DNA of 14,145 nt from Oscillospiraceae bacterium. GTDB lineage: Bacteria > Bacillota > Clostridia > Oscillospirales > Ruminococcaceae. The translations under genes and the position numbers were made by a program. Positions 8,016-14,145 of the stretch are shown here, in pieces; the stretch's first letter is position 1, and the number at the start of each line of letters is the position of its first letter. The notes beneath the pieces are model-generated. The model did not search any database, was not told where the DNA came from, and saw only the letters and a program-made list of their open reading frames with translations. Location of the stretch: assembly GCA_017472375.1 (NCBI GenBank), contig JAFUQL010000069.1, positions 1-14,145 on the forward strand. The letters are read 5' to 3'.

Positions 8016-9105
8016 GGCGCTGTTCCTCCATCATTTCAATGAAGCGGTCGAACAGGTACCCGCTGTCCTGCGGGCCGGGGGCGCTCTCCGGGTGGTACTG
8101 TACGCTGAACGCCCGGTCGGCCTTACACTCCAGACCCTCCACTGTGCCGTCCAGCAGGTTGATGTGGGTGCAGCGCAGGGGCGTGTCCGCAAGGCTGTCG
8201 GCATCCACCGCGTAGGAGTGGTTCTGGGCGGTGATCTCCACGCGCCCGGTGTCCAGTGCCTTGACCGGGTGATTGCCGCCCCGGTGGCCAAACTTCAGCT
8301 TGTAGGTCTTTGCGCCATAGGCCAGGGCAAGGATCTGGTGCCCCAGGCAGATGCCGAACATCGGGTATTTCCCGCGCAGGGCACGAACCGTTTCGATGAC
8401 CTGCGGCACATCCGCCGGGTCGCCCGGGCCGTTGGAGATGAACACGCCGTCCGGCTTCAGGGCCTCAATGGCCCCGGCCGGGGTGTTCCAGGGCACAACG
8501 GTCACATCACAGCCCCGCGCATTCAGCGAACGGACGATGTTCCGCTTCATACCACAGTCGATGGCGACCACATGGAACCGCCTCTGCGCAGCCACAGAGC
8601 GCCAGGCTCGGCCGGTACTGACGCGCGCCACCGCATCGCGGGGGCGTTTCGCGGCGGCAAGGATGCGCAGACCCTCCTCCAGACTTGTAGCTGCAGAGGT
8701 GATCAGGCAGCATCGGCTGCCCTTGCTGCGGATGGATCGGGTCAGCCTGCGGGTGTCGATGCCCGAAACGCCCGCGATGCCGTACCGCTCCATGACTGCG
8801 CCGAGGCTGCTCTCGCTTCTAAAATTAGACGGATCGTCGTTGTACTCACGGGCAATGAATGCGCCGATGGTGGGTCGCTCCGTTTCGTAGTCGTCCGCCG
8901 CCATACCGTAATTGCCGATCAGAGGATAGGTCATGACCACCGCCTGATCGGTGTAGGATGGGTCAGAGAGGATCTCCTGATAGCCCACCATAGAGGTATT
9001 GAACACGATCTCCAGCACTTTATCGCCGGTATCGCCAAATGCAAAGCCGTAATACTCCTCGCCGTCCTCCAGAATGATCTTCCGGTCGTACCCCAGGTCC
9101 ATCAT
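8008..9105 (-). CDS. carA: Carbamoyl phosphate synthase small (glutaminase) subunit
   Basis: CarA hydrolyses glutamine and passes ammonia to CarB. The 365-residue protein has the CarA-specific N-terminal domain (FNTSMVGYQEILSDPSY at 35-51) and a C-terminal class I glutaminase with nucleophile Cys253 in GICLGHQ (251-257), ISNGPGDP (223-230) and His338/Glu340 in QYHPES. The frame is open upstream to 9300, but the start is placed at ATG 9105 because GGAGG (9113-9117) lies 7 bases before it and CarA homologues begin near this point; a second ATG follows immediately at 9102. A small upstream frame ends with a TGA that overlaps this start, so carA initiation may be coupled to its translation. It overlaps carB by 8 bp and is driven from the promoter at 9272-9300. 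Confidence 0.97.
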   Translation of the reverse strand: MMDLGYDRKIILEDGEEYYGFAFGDTGDKVLEIVFNTSMVGYQEILSDPSYTDQAVVMTYPLIGNYGMAADDYETERPTIGAFIAREYNDDPSNFRSESSLGAVMERYGIAGVSGIDTRRLTRSIRSKGSRCCLITSAATSLEEGLRILAAAKRPRDAVARVSTGRAWRSVAAQRRFHVVAIDCGMKRNIVRSLNARGCDVTVVPWNTPAGAIEALKPDGVFISNGPGDPADVPQVIETVRALRGKYPMFGICLGHQILALAYGAKTYKLKFGHRGGNHPVKALDTGRVEITAQNHSYAVDADSLADTPLRCTHINLLDGTVEGLECKADRAFSVQYHPESAPGPQDSGYLFDRFIEMMEEQRHA

Positions 9106-9185
9106 CGCCGCACCTCCCATACCGCGGCGCGCCCGCTTTTCGAACCGGATGCCGCACCGCCAGCCACGAAACCAACCTTTTTCAT
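9102..9185 (-). CDS. Possible 27-residue leader peptide coupled to carA
   Basis: An ATG at 9185, preceded by GGAGG (9193-9197) at 7 bases, opens a 27-codon frame that begins MKKVGFVAGG and ends WEVRR. Its TGA (9102-9104) overlaps the ATG codons of carA, an arrangement typical of translational coupling. It is in a different frame from carA, and the carA Shine-Dalgarno site lies inside its last codons. It starts 28 bases downstream of the leader hairpin's T-run. I do not recognise the peptide; it has no run of one amino acid that would suggest a classical attenuation peptide. The small frame and its ribosome site are seen directly; expression and role are inferred. It could equally be chance in the leader. 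Confidence 0.5.
   Translation of the reverse strand: MKKVGFVAGGAASGSKSGRAAVWEVRR
9113..9117 (-). promoter_or_regulatory. Shine-Dalgarno site that sets the carA start
   Basis: GGAGG on the minus strand lies 7 bases before ATG 9105 and 10 before ATG 9102. No such site precedes the in-frame ATG at 9120, which excludes the longer CarA form. It sits within the last codons of the small upstream frame. Confidence 0.8.
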
Positions 9186-9203
9186 CTTCCCGCCTCCATG
9201 ATA

Positions 9204-9271
9204 TGCATTGACAAAAAAGAAGACGTCCATCCGGGAACACTTTACCCAGATGAACGCCTTTGTTCAATGCA
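9204..9271. repeat. Long imperfect inverted repeat around the carA leader hairpin
   Basis: Outer arms at 9204-9215 and 9259-9271 are complementary over 12 bp with one extra base, and they flank the terminator-like stem. The right arm touches the -10 element at 9272. As DNA this could be a pair of operator half-sites; as RNA only the part downstream of the start site could pair and would lengthen the terminator stem. Confidence 0.6.
9213..9258 (-). terminator. Terminator-like hairpin in the carA leader (candidate attenuator)
   Basis: On the minus strand, arms 9245-9258 and 9222-9235 form a 14-bp stem including three G-U pairs, with a 9-base loop, followed by TTCTTTTTT (9221-9213). It begins only a few bases after the predicted transcription start and ends before the small frame and carA. 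A terminator between a promoter and its only genes suggests conditional termination. I see no clear PyrR-binding consensus or T-box, so the signal is unknown. Confidence 0.65.
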
Positions 9272-9300
9272 ATGATACTCCCACGGACGGAACTTGTCAA
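9272..9300 (-). promoter_or_regulatory. Sigma-A-type promoter for carAB
   Basis: A perfect -35 TTGACA (9295-9300) and a -10 TATCAT (9272-9277, 5 of 6) are separated by exactly 17 bases on the minus strand. The start is expected near 9264-9265, giving a leader of about 160 bases before carA. The promoter lies just after the ftsQ terminator. Confidence 0.85.
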
Positions 9301-9326
9301 CCGAAACGGGCGGCTGCAGAGTGCGC

Positions 9327-9375
9327 AAAAAACAGGGCCTCACCGCAACACAGTTCTGTGCACGGTGCGGCCCTG
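9327..9375 (-). terminator. Intrinsic terminator after ftsQ
   Basis: Arms 9363-9375 and 9333-9345 form a 13-bp stem with one mismatch on the minus strand; the loop holds a further 5-bp hairpin (CACAG/CTGTG). Six Ts follow (9332-9327). It begins 7 bp after the ftsQ stop and closes the cell-wall cluster. Confidence 0.92.
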
Positions 9376-9382
9376 CGGGTCG

Positions 9383-10402
9383 TCATTCGATGCTTCCCGG
9401 CGAGAACACCGGATTGATGGTGCCGCCGTCGTTCATGTGGCTCACGTCCAGCGTGCCCCGGTCGGTGGCCGACAGGCCATCTGCCGCCAGCACCACCCGG
9501 GCGGTGAGCCGGATCTTGTAGTCCAGATTGTTGCTGGTGCCCAGCAGCACCTTCAGCCGGTCCTCATAGGTGAAAGAGAACTCGTTCAGGTCACCCAGCT
9601 GCACAGCGGTCAGGCCGTCCAGCAGGCCGTTGGTCTCCAGCTCCGCCAGCAGCAGTTCCAGTGCCTCGTCCGGCGTGGTGTCGCTCACGGTGGCATCGCT
9701 GGTGGCGGCAGGGTCCGGGGCTGCGGCAAGCTGGATCCGCACGCCCGGGTCAGCCATGCTGGCCTCGATGCCCTGCAGCTCCACCAGGCCGGCCGGGCGG
9801 CTGGCCTCAATGCGCATCACCTTGCAGCTCTCGCTCAGCACGGCCCACTGGGCGCCGTAGGCCACCGTGTAGGCGGCGGTGGCGGGCGTGGCCTGCACCA
9901 CCACAGTACCGGGCAGGCTGCGGCGCACCTTTACGGTGTCCAGCTCCGGCAGACTGCGGCTGATCAGCAGCTCCCGCTCTTCGGCACTGAATCCGAAGAT
10001 GTTGTCCCCCACGCTCACCGCCAGCGCATCAATGATCTGCTGCTCGGTGTAGGGGCCCAGGTCCGCCGTTTCCATCGGCTCACCGGCCTCGTTCACACTG
10101 CTCAGCACCGCGCCGGTGGGATTCTCCACCCGGTAACCGGTGACCTTGAACAGCACAGTCACCGCCAGCACCAGCCCGGTGACCGCCAGCACCAGCCCGA
10201 TCAGCATGGTAAACAGCTTCATTCGCCGCCTGCGCCGGCGCATCAGGCCCTTGGCCTGCCGGCGGCGGGCCTCCTCGTCCCGGGCACGGCGCGGGTTGGG
10301 CTGGTAGCTCCCGCCTGCGGGCGCCTGCCGGGGTGCACGGGGCTGATTTGCAGCGGCCCGCACGGTGCTTTTCTGCCGGCGGCTCTGATTCTTTTGATCC
10401 AT
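9383..10402 (-). CDS. ftsQ: Cell division protein DivIB/FtsQ, POTRA-containing
   Basis: This bitopic membrane protein of the divisome acts with FtsL/DivIC outside the membrane to control septal peptidoglycan synthesis. The 339 residues form a very basic cytoplasmic tail (1-61, ending in an RRRRRR cluster at 55-60), a single transmembrane segment (about 62-86), a POTRA-like domain (about 88-172, with YTEQQIIDAL and a GDNIFGF turn) and a C-terminal beta-type domain. Sequence conservation in this family is low, so the call rests on topology, POTRA pattern and position after murG. The ATG at 10402 has AAGGAGG (10408-10414) 5 bases upstream. It is 37 bp after murG and is the last gene before the terminator at 9327-9375. 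In Bacillota it is usually named divIB. Confidence 0.9.
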   Translation of the reverse strand: MDQKNQSRRQKSTVRAAANQPRAPRQAPAGGSYQPNPRRARDEEARRRQAKGLMRRRRRRMKLFTMLIGLVLAVTGLVLAVTVLFKVTGYRVENPTGAVLSSVNEAGEPMETADLGPYTEQQIIDALAVSVGDNIFGFSAEERELLISRSLPELDTVKVRRSLPGTVVVQATPATAAYTVAYGAQWAVLSESCKVMRIEASRPAGLVELQGIEASMADPGVRIQLAAAPDPAATSDATVSDTTPDEALELLLAELETNGLLDGLTAVQLGDLNEFSFTYEDRLKVLLGTSNNLDYKIRLTARVVLAADGLSATDRGTLDVSHMNDGGTINPVFSPGSIE

Positions 10403-10439
10403 GCGGGCCTCCTTTCACAGGGCATTCTCCGGAGGGTAT

Positions 10440-11561
10440 TCAGTCCACCAGCTCCAGCAGTTTTTCGGTGATCTTTTCCAGGCTGCGGCTCTCGCACATG
10501 GCGCGGGCCTTCTGGCCCATCAGGCTCAGCTTGCCCGGCTCGGCCAGCAGAGTTTCCACCGTCTGCACCAGGTTCTCACCGGTCAGGTGTTTCTCCTCAA
10601 TGACCACCGCCGCACCGGCCTTCTGCAGCTCCAGCGCGTTGTAATACTGGTGGTTCTCGGCCACGTTGGGGCTGGGGATCAGGATGGATGCCCGGCCCGC
10701 GGCCTGCAGCTCTGCCAGGGTCAGCGCGCCGGCCCGGCTGATGACCAGGTCCGCCGCCGCCAGAAGCTGAGGCATATTTTCGATGTACTCCTTCACCACA
10801 AGGCGCTCGCCGTACTCGAAGCCCTTCTGCTGGGCCAGATCCTTGAACAGCTCCACGCCATAGCGGCCGGTGGCGTGCAGATGCAGCACCGGCTTGTTCT
10901 TCTTCTGTTCCCATGCGGCCAGGTCGGCCACCACTTCGTTCACCCGGCGCGCGCCCAGGCTGCCGCCGAAGCTGAGGATGACCGTGCGGTCGCCTGCGCC
11001 CACGGCGCGGCGGGCCTCCTGCCGGTTCTGGGCGAACACCTCCGGGCGCACCGGGTTGCCCACCACAAAGGTCTTTTCAGGGGCGCCCAGCTTGGCCACA
11101 GCAGCTTCCACCGCTGCAAACACCAGATCCACATCCTTGGCCAGCAGCTTGTTGGTCACGCCGGGGAATGCGTTCTGCTCATGGATGGCCGTATGAATGC
11201 CGGCCTTTGCCGCAGCCCGCACCACCGGGCCGCTGACGTAACCGCCGCAGCCGATGACCAGGTGGGGCTTTACTTCTTTTAAGATCGCCTTTGCCCGGGG
11301 CCCGGACAGGGCCAGATGGTACACTGCCTCCACATTGCGAACGAGATTTTTCGGGGTCAGCTTGCGCTGGATGCCGTTCACCTCGATGTGATGGAAGGGG
11401 TATCCCGCCTTGGTCACCAAGCCGTACTCCATGCCCTCACGGCGGCCAGCGAAGTGGATCTCCGCATCCGGGCGGGCCGCCTTCAGCGCCCCGGCGATGG
11501 CCAGAGCCGGGTTGATGTGGCCGGCAGTGCCGCCGGCGGCGATCAGAACTCTCAATGCCAT
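10440..11561 (-). CDS. murG: MurG, lipid II-forming GlcNAc transferase
   Basis: MurG transfers GlcNAc from UDP-GlcNAc to lipid I on the inner face of the membrane, giving lipid II. The 373 residues show the GT-B two-domain fold: N-terminal GGTAGHINPALA (10-21), IGCGGYVSGPVVRAA (103-117) and HEQNAFPGVTN (127-137); C-terminal FGGSLGARRVNE (198-209), SRAGALTLAE (275-284) and the PNVAENHQYYNA nucleotide-sugar region (298-309). Length and motifs are complete. The ATG at 11561 follows an AGAGGAA site (11571-11577) about 9 bases away, weaker than its neighbours' sites. It lies 32 bp after ftsW and 37 bp before ftsQ, within one probable operon. Confidence 0.97.
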   Translation of the reverse strand: MALRVLIAAGGTAGHINPALAIAGALKAARPDAEIHFAGRREGMEYGLVTKAGYPFHHIEVNGIQRKLTPKNLVRNVEAVYHLALSGPRAKAILKEVKPHLVIGCGGYVSGPVVRAAAKAGIHTAIHEQNAFPGVTNKLLAKDVDLVFAAVEAAVAKLGAPEKTFVVGNPVRPEVFAQNRQEARRAVGAGDRTVILSFGGSLGARRVNEVVADLAAWEQKKNKPVLHLHATGRYGVELFKDLAQQKGFEYGERLVVKEYIENMPQLLAAADLVISRAGALTLAELQAAGRASILIPSPNVAENHQYYNALELQKAGAAVVIEEKHLTGENLVQTVETLLAEPGKLSLMGQKARAMCESRSLEKITEKLLELVD

Positions 11562-11593
11562 AGGTCTTCTTTCCTCTCTTCCCTCTCGTGCTC

Positions 11594-12874
11594 TCAGCCG
11601 GAATAACGCCAGTTCTGCCGGGCATTGGGGCCGCCGCCCTGCGGGGCGGGCCGGCCTGCGGGGCTGCGCCCGGGGCCGCCCGGTGCAGGGGCCGTATCAC
11701 CGCCGGCTGCGGCATCCCGGCGGGCCGCATCTCCGGCGCGGGCGATGCTGAGCAGTATGCCCATCTCACCCAGGATCATCACCAGACTGGTACCGCCCGA
11801 CGAGAAGAAGGGCAGACTGATGCCGGTGTTGGGGATCAAATTGGTGGTGACGGCGATGTTCAGGACCACCTGCATGGAGATGTGGGCTGCGATGCCCACG
11901 CCCAGCAGAGCGCCGTAGCGGTCGGGGGCGTTCAGGGCCACCCGCACGTTCTGGAAGATCAGTGCCGCAAACAGGGCCACACAGGCCACCGCGCCCAGAA
12001 AGCCCAGCTCCTCGCACAGAATGGCGAAGATAAAATCGTTCTGGGGCTCGCTCAGCCACAGCACCTTTTGGTTGGAATTGCCGATGCCCACGCCGGTCAG
12101 GCCGCCGTTGCCGATGGAATAGACGCTTTGTCGGGTCTGGTCGCTGGCACGGGCCAGGTCACCGAAGGAGGCGATCCAGTCCTGCAGACGGCTGGAGGCA
12201 TAGTCGTCCTCGCTGCCGTGCAGATACAGCATATAGGTCGCGCCCAGCGCCAGCACACCGCCGCCGCCCAGCACGAACCAGCGCAGGGCTACGCCGCCGC
12301 ACCACATCATAATGACCACAAGGCCCGCCATCAGCACAATGGCGGAGTTGTGGGGCTCCAGACGCAGCAGCACCACGATGGGCGCCAAAAATGCCAGGGG
12401 CACAATGACGCAGTAGATGACGTTTTTCAAATGGCCCTGGTGGGCTGTAAGCAGATGGGCCATCAGCAGGATGATGGCAAATTTGGCCACCTCACTGGGC
12501 TGGATGGTGCCCACGCCGATGAACAGCCAGCGTTTGCAGCCGTTCAGCTCGGTACCCACCACCAGCACCGCAACGAGCAGCGTTATGGTAAGGCCGTAGA
12601 CCGGGTAGGTCCAGCCGCGCAGCCAGTGATAGTCCACCATACTGACGGCGAACATCGCGCCCACACCCACCACCGCATAAAGAAGCTGGGGGGCGATGAA
12701 CTTGTAGCTGTTTTCGTAGCGGTAATACGCCATGGCGTAGCTGGCGCTGAACAGCATCACCAGGCCAAACACCACCAGGATCAGGATGTTGGCGGTCAGC
12801 ATACTGTCCAGCCGGCCGGGCCGGCGGTAGAAAAAGCGGGGCCGGCGCCGCCGGACTGCTTTGGGATTTGGCAT
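11594..12874 (-). CDS. ftsW: FtsW, SEDS-family peptidoglycan glycosyltransferase
   Basis: FtsW polymerises lipid II at the septum with its partner class B penicillin-binding protein. The 426-residue multipass membrane protein has an Arg-rich N-terminal tail (8-21), about ten hydrophobic segments, the SEDS motif GCKRWLFIGVGTIQPSE (112-128), PQNDFIFAILCEELG (277-291) with the expected catalytic Asp280, and PNTGISLPFFSSGGTS (348-363). Residues about 381-426 form a Gly/Pro/Ala-rich, probably disordered cytoplasmic tail. FtsW is preferred over RodA because of its place between mraY and murG. The ATG at 12874 follows AGGAGG (12885-12890) by 10 bases. murD, often found between mraY and ftsW, is absent; only 48 bp separate it from mraY. 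Confidence 0.95.
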   Translation of the reverse strand: MPNPKAVRRRRPRFFYRRPGRLDSMLTANILILVVFGLVMLFSASYAMAYYRYENSYKFIAPQLLYAVVGVGAMFAVSMVDYHWLRGWTYPVYGLTITLLVAVLVVGTELNGCKRWLFIGVGTIQPSEVAKFAIILLMAHLLTAHQGHLKNVIYCVIVPLAFLAPIVVLLRLEPHNSAIVLMAGLVVIMMWCGGVALRWFVLGGGGVLALGATYMLYLHGSEDDYASSRLQDWIASFGDLARASDQTRQSVYSIGNGGLTGVGIGNSNQKVLWLSEPQNDFIFAILCEELGFLGAVACVALFAALIFQNVRVALNAPDRYGALLGVGIAAHISMQVVLNIAVTTNLIPNTGISLPFFSSGGTSLVMILGEMGILLSIARAGDAARRDAAAGGDTAPAPGGPGRSPAGRPAPQGGGPNARQNWRYSG

Positions 12875-12922
12875 GGGGCGTGGCCCTCCTTTCGCCGTCG
12901 TTTTGCTTGAAAAATGCTCGGG

Positions 12923-13930
12923 TCAGCTCAGCCGCAGGAAGGTCAGACCCAGCAGCGCAGCGGCGGCCGCCGCCATTCTGAAAGCCATACAGATCTTCTC
13001 CTCGCTCCAGCCGTCCATCTCGAAGGAGTGGTGGATGGGGGTCATTTTAACGATGCGCTTGCCGTGGGTGAGCTTGAAGTAGGTCACCTGAATGACCACG
13101 CTGCCGGCCTCACAGATGTAGATGAAGCCGAAGAACAGAAGCAGTTCGGGGCGGGCCATGCAGAAAGCGATGGCCGTGACGGCGCCGCCCAGATACATAC
13201 TGCCGGTATCGCCCATGAACACCTTGGCCGGGTGGAAGTTCCACAGCAGGAAGCCTGCACAGCCGCCGGCCACCGCCGCAGCGAACACCGCCAGGTGGAA
13301 GTAATCCAGCACCACAGCGGTGACGATGTAGGCCAGCATCACCACAAAGGTGACCGAGCTGGCCAGGCCATCCACACCATCGGTCAGGTTGACGGCGTTC
13401 ACCATAAAGATGATGCCCAGAAACGCGATGGGATAGAACAGCACGCCCAGGTCCACAAAACCGAACACCGGCAGCACCACCGCAGTGGTCAGCATCCCGT
13501 TCAGATGCAGACCGTACAGGAACAGCACGGTGATGGCCACCTGCAGCACGATCTTCTGCATGGCCTTCAGGCCCAGGTTGCGCTTTTTGACCACCTTGAT
13601 GTAGTCATCCAAAAAGCCCACCAGGCTGAACGCCCAGGAGGCAGACAGGGCCAGCATCACATTGAAGGCCTGCTGGTCACCCATCAGGTCGGGCTCAGCC
13701 ATGCCGATGTACAGCCAGCCCACGCCCAGGCCCAGCGTGCTGCCCATGATGAAGCACAGACCGCCCATGGTGGGGGTGCCCTGCTTGCTCTTGTGCCAGG
13801 TGGGGCCGATCTCCTTAATGGTCTGCCCGTAGTGCAGGCGGTGCAGGAAGGGCACCACCGCCAGACCCGACATGCCCGTGAGCACAAAGGCAAACAGGGC
13901 AGCCAGAGTCATTGCATAGGTAGAAAGCAT
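12923..13930 (-). CDS. mraY: MraY, phospho-MurNAc-pentapeptide transferase
   Basis: MraY moves phospho-MurNAc-pentapeptide from UDP to undecaprenyl phosphate, making lipid I in the membrane. The 335 residues include TPTMGG (52-57), the Asp pair in GFLDDYIKV (105-113), NAVNLTDGVDGLA (178-190), FMGDTGSMYLGG (238-249) and ten-odd hydrophobic segments. The C-terminal motif reads PIHHSFE (298-304), with Ser in place of the third His of the common HHH triplet. A GTG at 13939 would add three residues, but GAGGAG (13942-13947) is only 2 bases from it and 11 from the ATG at 13930, and homologues start near MLxx, so the ATG is chosen. It lies 58 bp after murF and 48 bp before ftsW. Confidence 0.96.
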   Translation of the reverse strand: MLSTYAMTLAALFAFVLTGMSGLAVVPFLHRLHYGQTIKEIGPTWHKSKQGTPTMGGLCFIMGSTLGLGVGWLYIGMAEPDLMGDQQAFNVMLALSASWAFSLVGFLDDYIKVVKKRNLGLKAMQKIVLQVAITVLFLYGLHLNGMLTTAVVLPVFGFVDLGVLFYPIAFLGIIFMVNAVNLTDGVDGLASSVTFVVMLAYIVTAVVLDYFHLAVFAAAVAGGCAGFLLWNFHPAKVFMGDTGSMYLGGAVTAIAFCMARPELLLFFGFIYICEAGSVVIQVTYFKLTHGKRIVKMTPIHHSFEMDGWSEEKICMAFRMAAAAAALLGLTFLRLS

Positions 13931-13941
13931 AGATTCCACAA

Positions 13942-13947
13942 CTCCTC
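13942..13947 (-). promoter_or_regulatory. Shine-Dalgarno site that decides the mraY start
   Basis: GAGGAG on the minus strand leaves 11 bases to ATG 13930 but only 2 to GTG 13939, which favours the ATG although the spacing is a little long. Confidence 0.65.
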
Positions 13948-13988
13948 ACAGGTTCAGGGCGTTTTTCCGCCCTCAAACGATTTATTGG

Positions 13989-14145
13989 TCACAGCTTATC
14001 ATACAGCGCTTTGAGGATTTCTTCAAGTCTCATCCCGCGGCTGCCTTTGGCAAGCAGGCCGTCGCCGGGGCGCAGGCGCTCCGCAAGGGCCTGCACCGCC
14101 TGTTCACGGTCGGTGCAGTGCAGCACCTCCACGCCCAGGGCCGCA
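13989..14145 (-). CDS. murF: MurF C-terminal end (5' part beyond window)
   Basis: This is the last 52 codons of a frame entering from the right edge, ending at TGA 13989-13991. It contains GDGLLAKGSRGMRLEEIL near the C-terminus, matching the KGSRGM(K/R)xE motif that ends UDP-MurNAc-tripeptide:D-Ala-D-Ala ligase (MurF). MurF adds D-Ala-D-Ala to complete the pentapeptide that MraY, the next gene, transfers to the lipid carrier. Position directly before mraY agrees with the usual dcw order. Only the C-terminal domain edge is visible, so the active site cannot be checked. Confidence 0.88.
   Translation of the reverse strand, partial: AALGVEVLHCTDREQAVQALAERLRPGDGLLAKGSRGMRLEEILKALYDKL

Noticed and set aside
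9182..9199. Five-codon frame MEAGR overlapping the leader frame start
   Set aside because: It is too short to support, has no ribosome site of its own, and its ATG lies next to the Shine-Dalgarno of the 27-codon frame.
9106..9300. Longer CarA starting at 9300
   Set aside because: It would begin inside the -35 promoter element and run through the leader hairpin; the ribosome site and family length support 9105.
13956..13973. Hairpin AGGGCG/CGCCCT between murF and mraY as a terminator
   Set aside because: The stem is only 6 bp and no T-run follows on the minus strand; mraY needs transcription through it.

Overview
This is a GC-rich window in which every supported gene lies on the minus strand, so it reads biologically from position 14145 down to 1. 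The gene content (DivIB/FtsQ with a very basic tail, MurE of the RRYxMGE type, an FtsW with a disordered tail) and the strong AGGAGG ribosome sites suggest a GC-rich member of the Bacillota, class Clostridia. The Faecalibacterium/Gemmiger/Subdoligranulum group of Oscillospirales is the best guess. The placement is inferred from protein style and was not tested by search. No tRNA, rRNA, insertion sequence, CRISPR array or phage gene was seen.

Region 1 (14145 to 9327) is a compact stretch of the division and cell wall (dcw) cluster: the 3' end of murF, then mraY, ftsW, murG and ftsQ/divIB. Gaps are 32-58 bp and each gene has its own Shine-Dalgarno site. A strong intrinsic terminator lies right after ftsQ. 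murD and murC, which often sit between these genes, are absent here.

Region 2 (9300 to 4754) is a carbamoyl phosphate synthetase unit. A near-consensus promoter is followed by a leader with a terminator-like hairpin, then a 27-codon small reading frame whose stop codon overlaps the carA start. carA and carB overlap by 8 bp, and a strong terminator follows carB. The leader is the least explained part of the window.

Region 3 (4719 to 1) is a second transcription unit with its own promoter: asnB, then a MurE-type ligase 46 bp later, and then an HscC-type Hsp70 that runs off the left edge. asnB next to murE raises the possibility that this AsnB amidates diaminopimelate in peptidoglycan, as some Bacillota AsnB proteins do, rather than making free asparagine. 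The MurE has a changed amino-acid-recognition motif (DSNR in place of DNPR) and may be a paralogue of the usual dcw murE, which would be expected upstream of murF outside the window.

Together the window covers lipid I and lipid II synthesis (MurE, MurF, MraY, MurG), septal polymerisation (FtsW) and its regulator (DivIB), with nitrogen and pyrimidine/arginine precursor enzymes beside them. Most of it is well-known housekeeping sequence. I found no clear undescribed system; the best leads are the carAB leader and the asnB-murE pairing.
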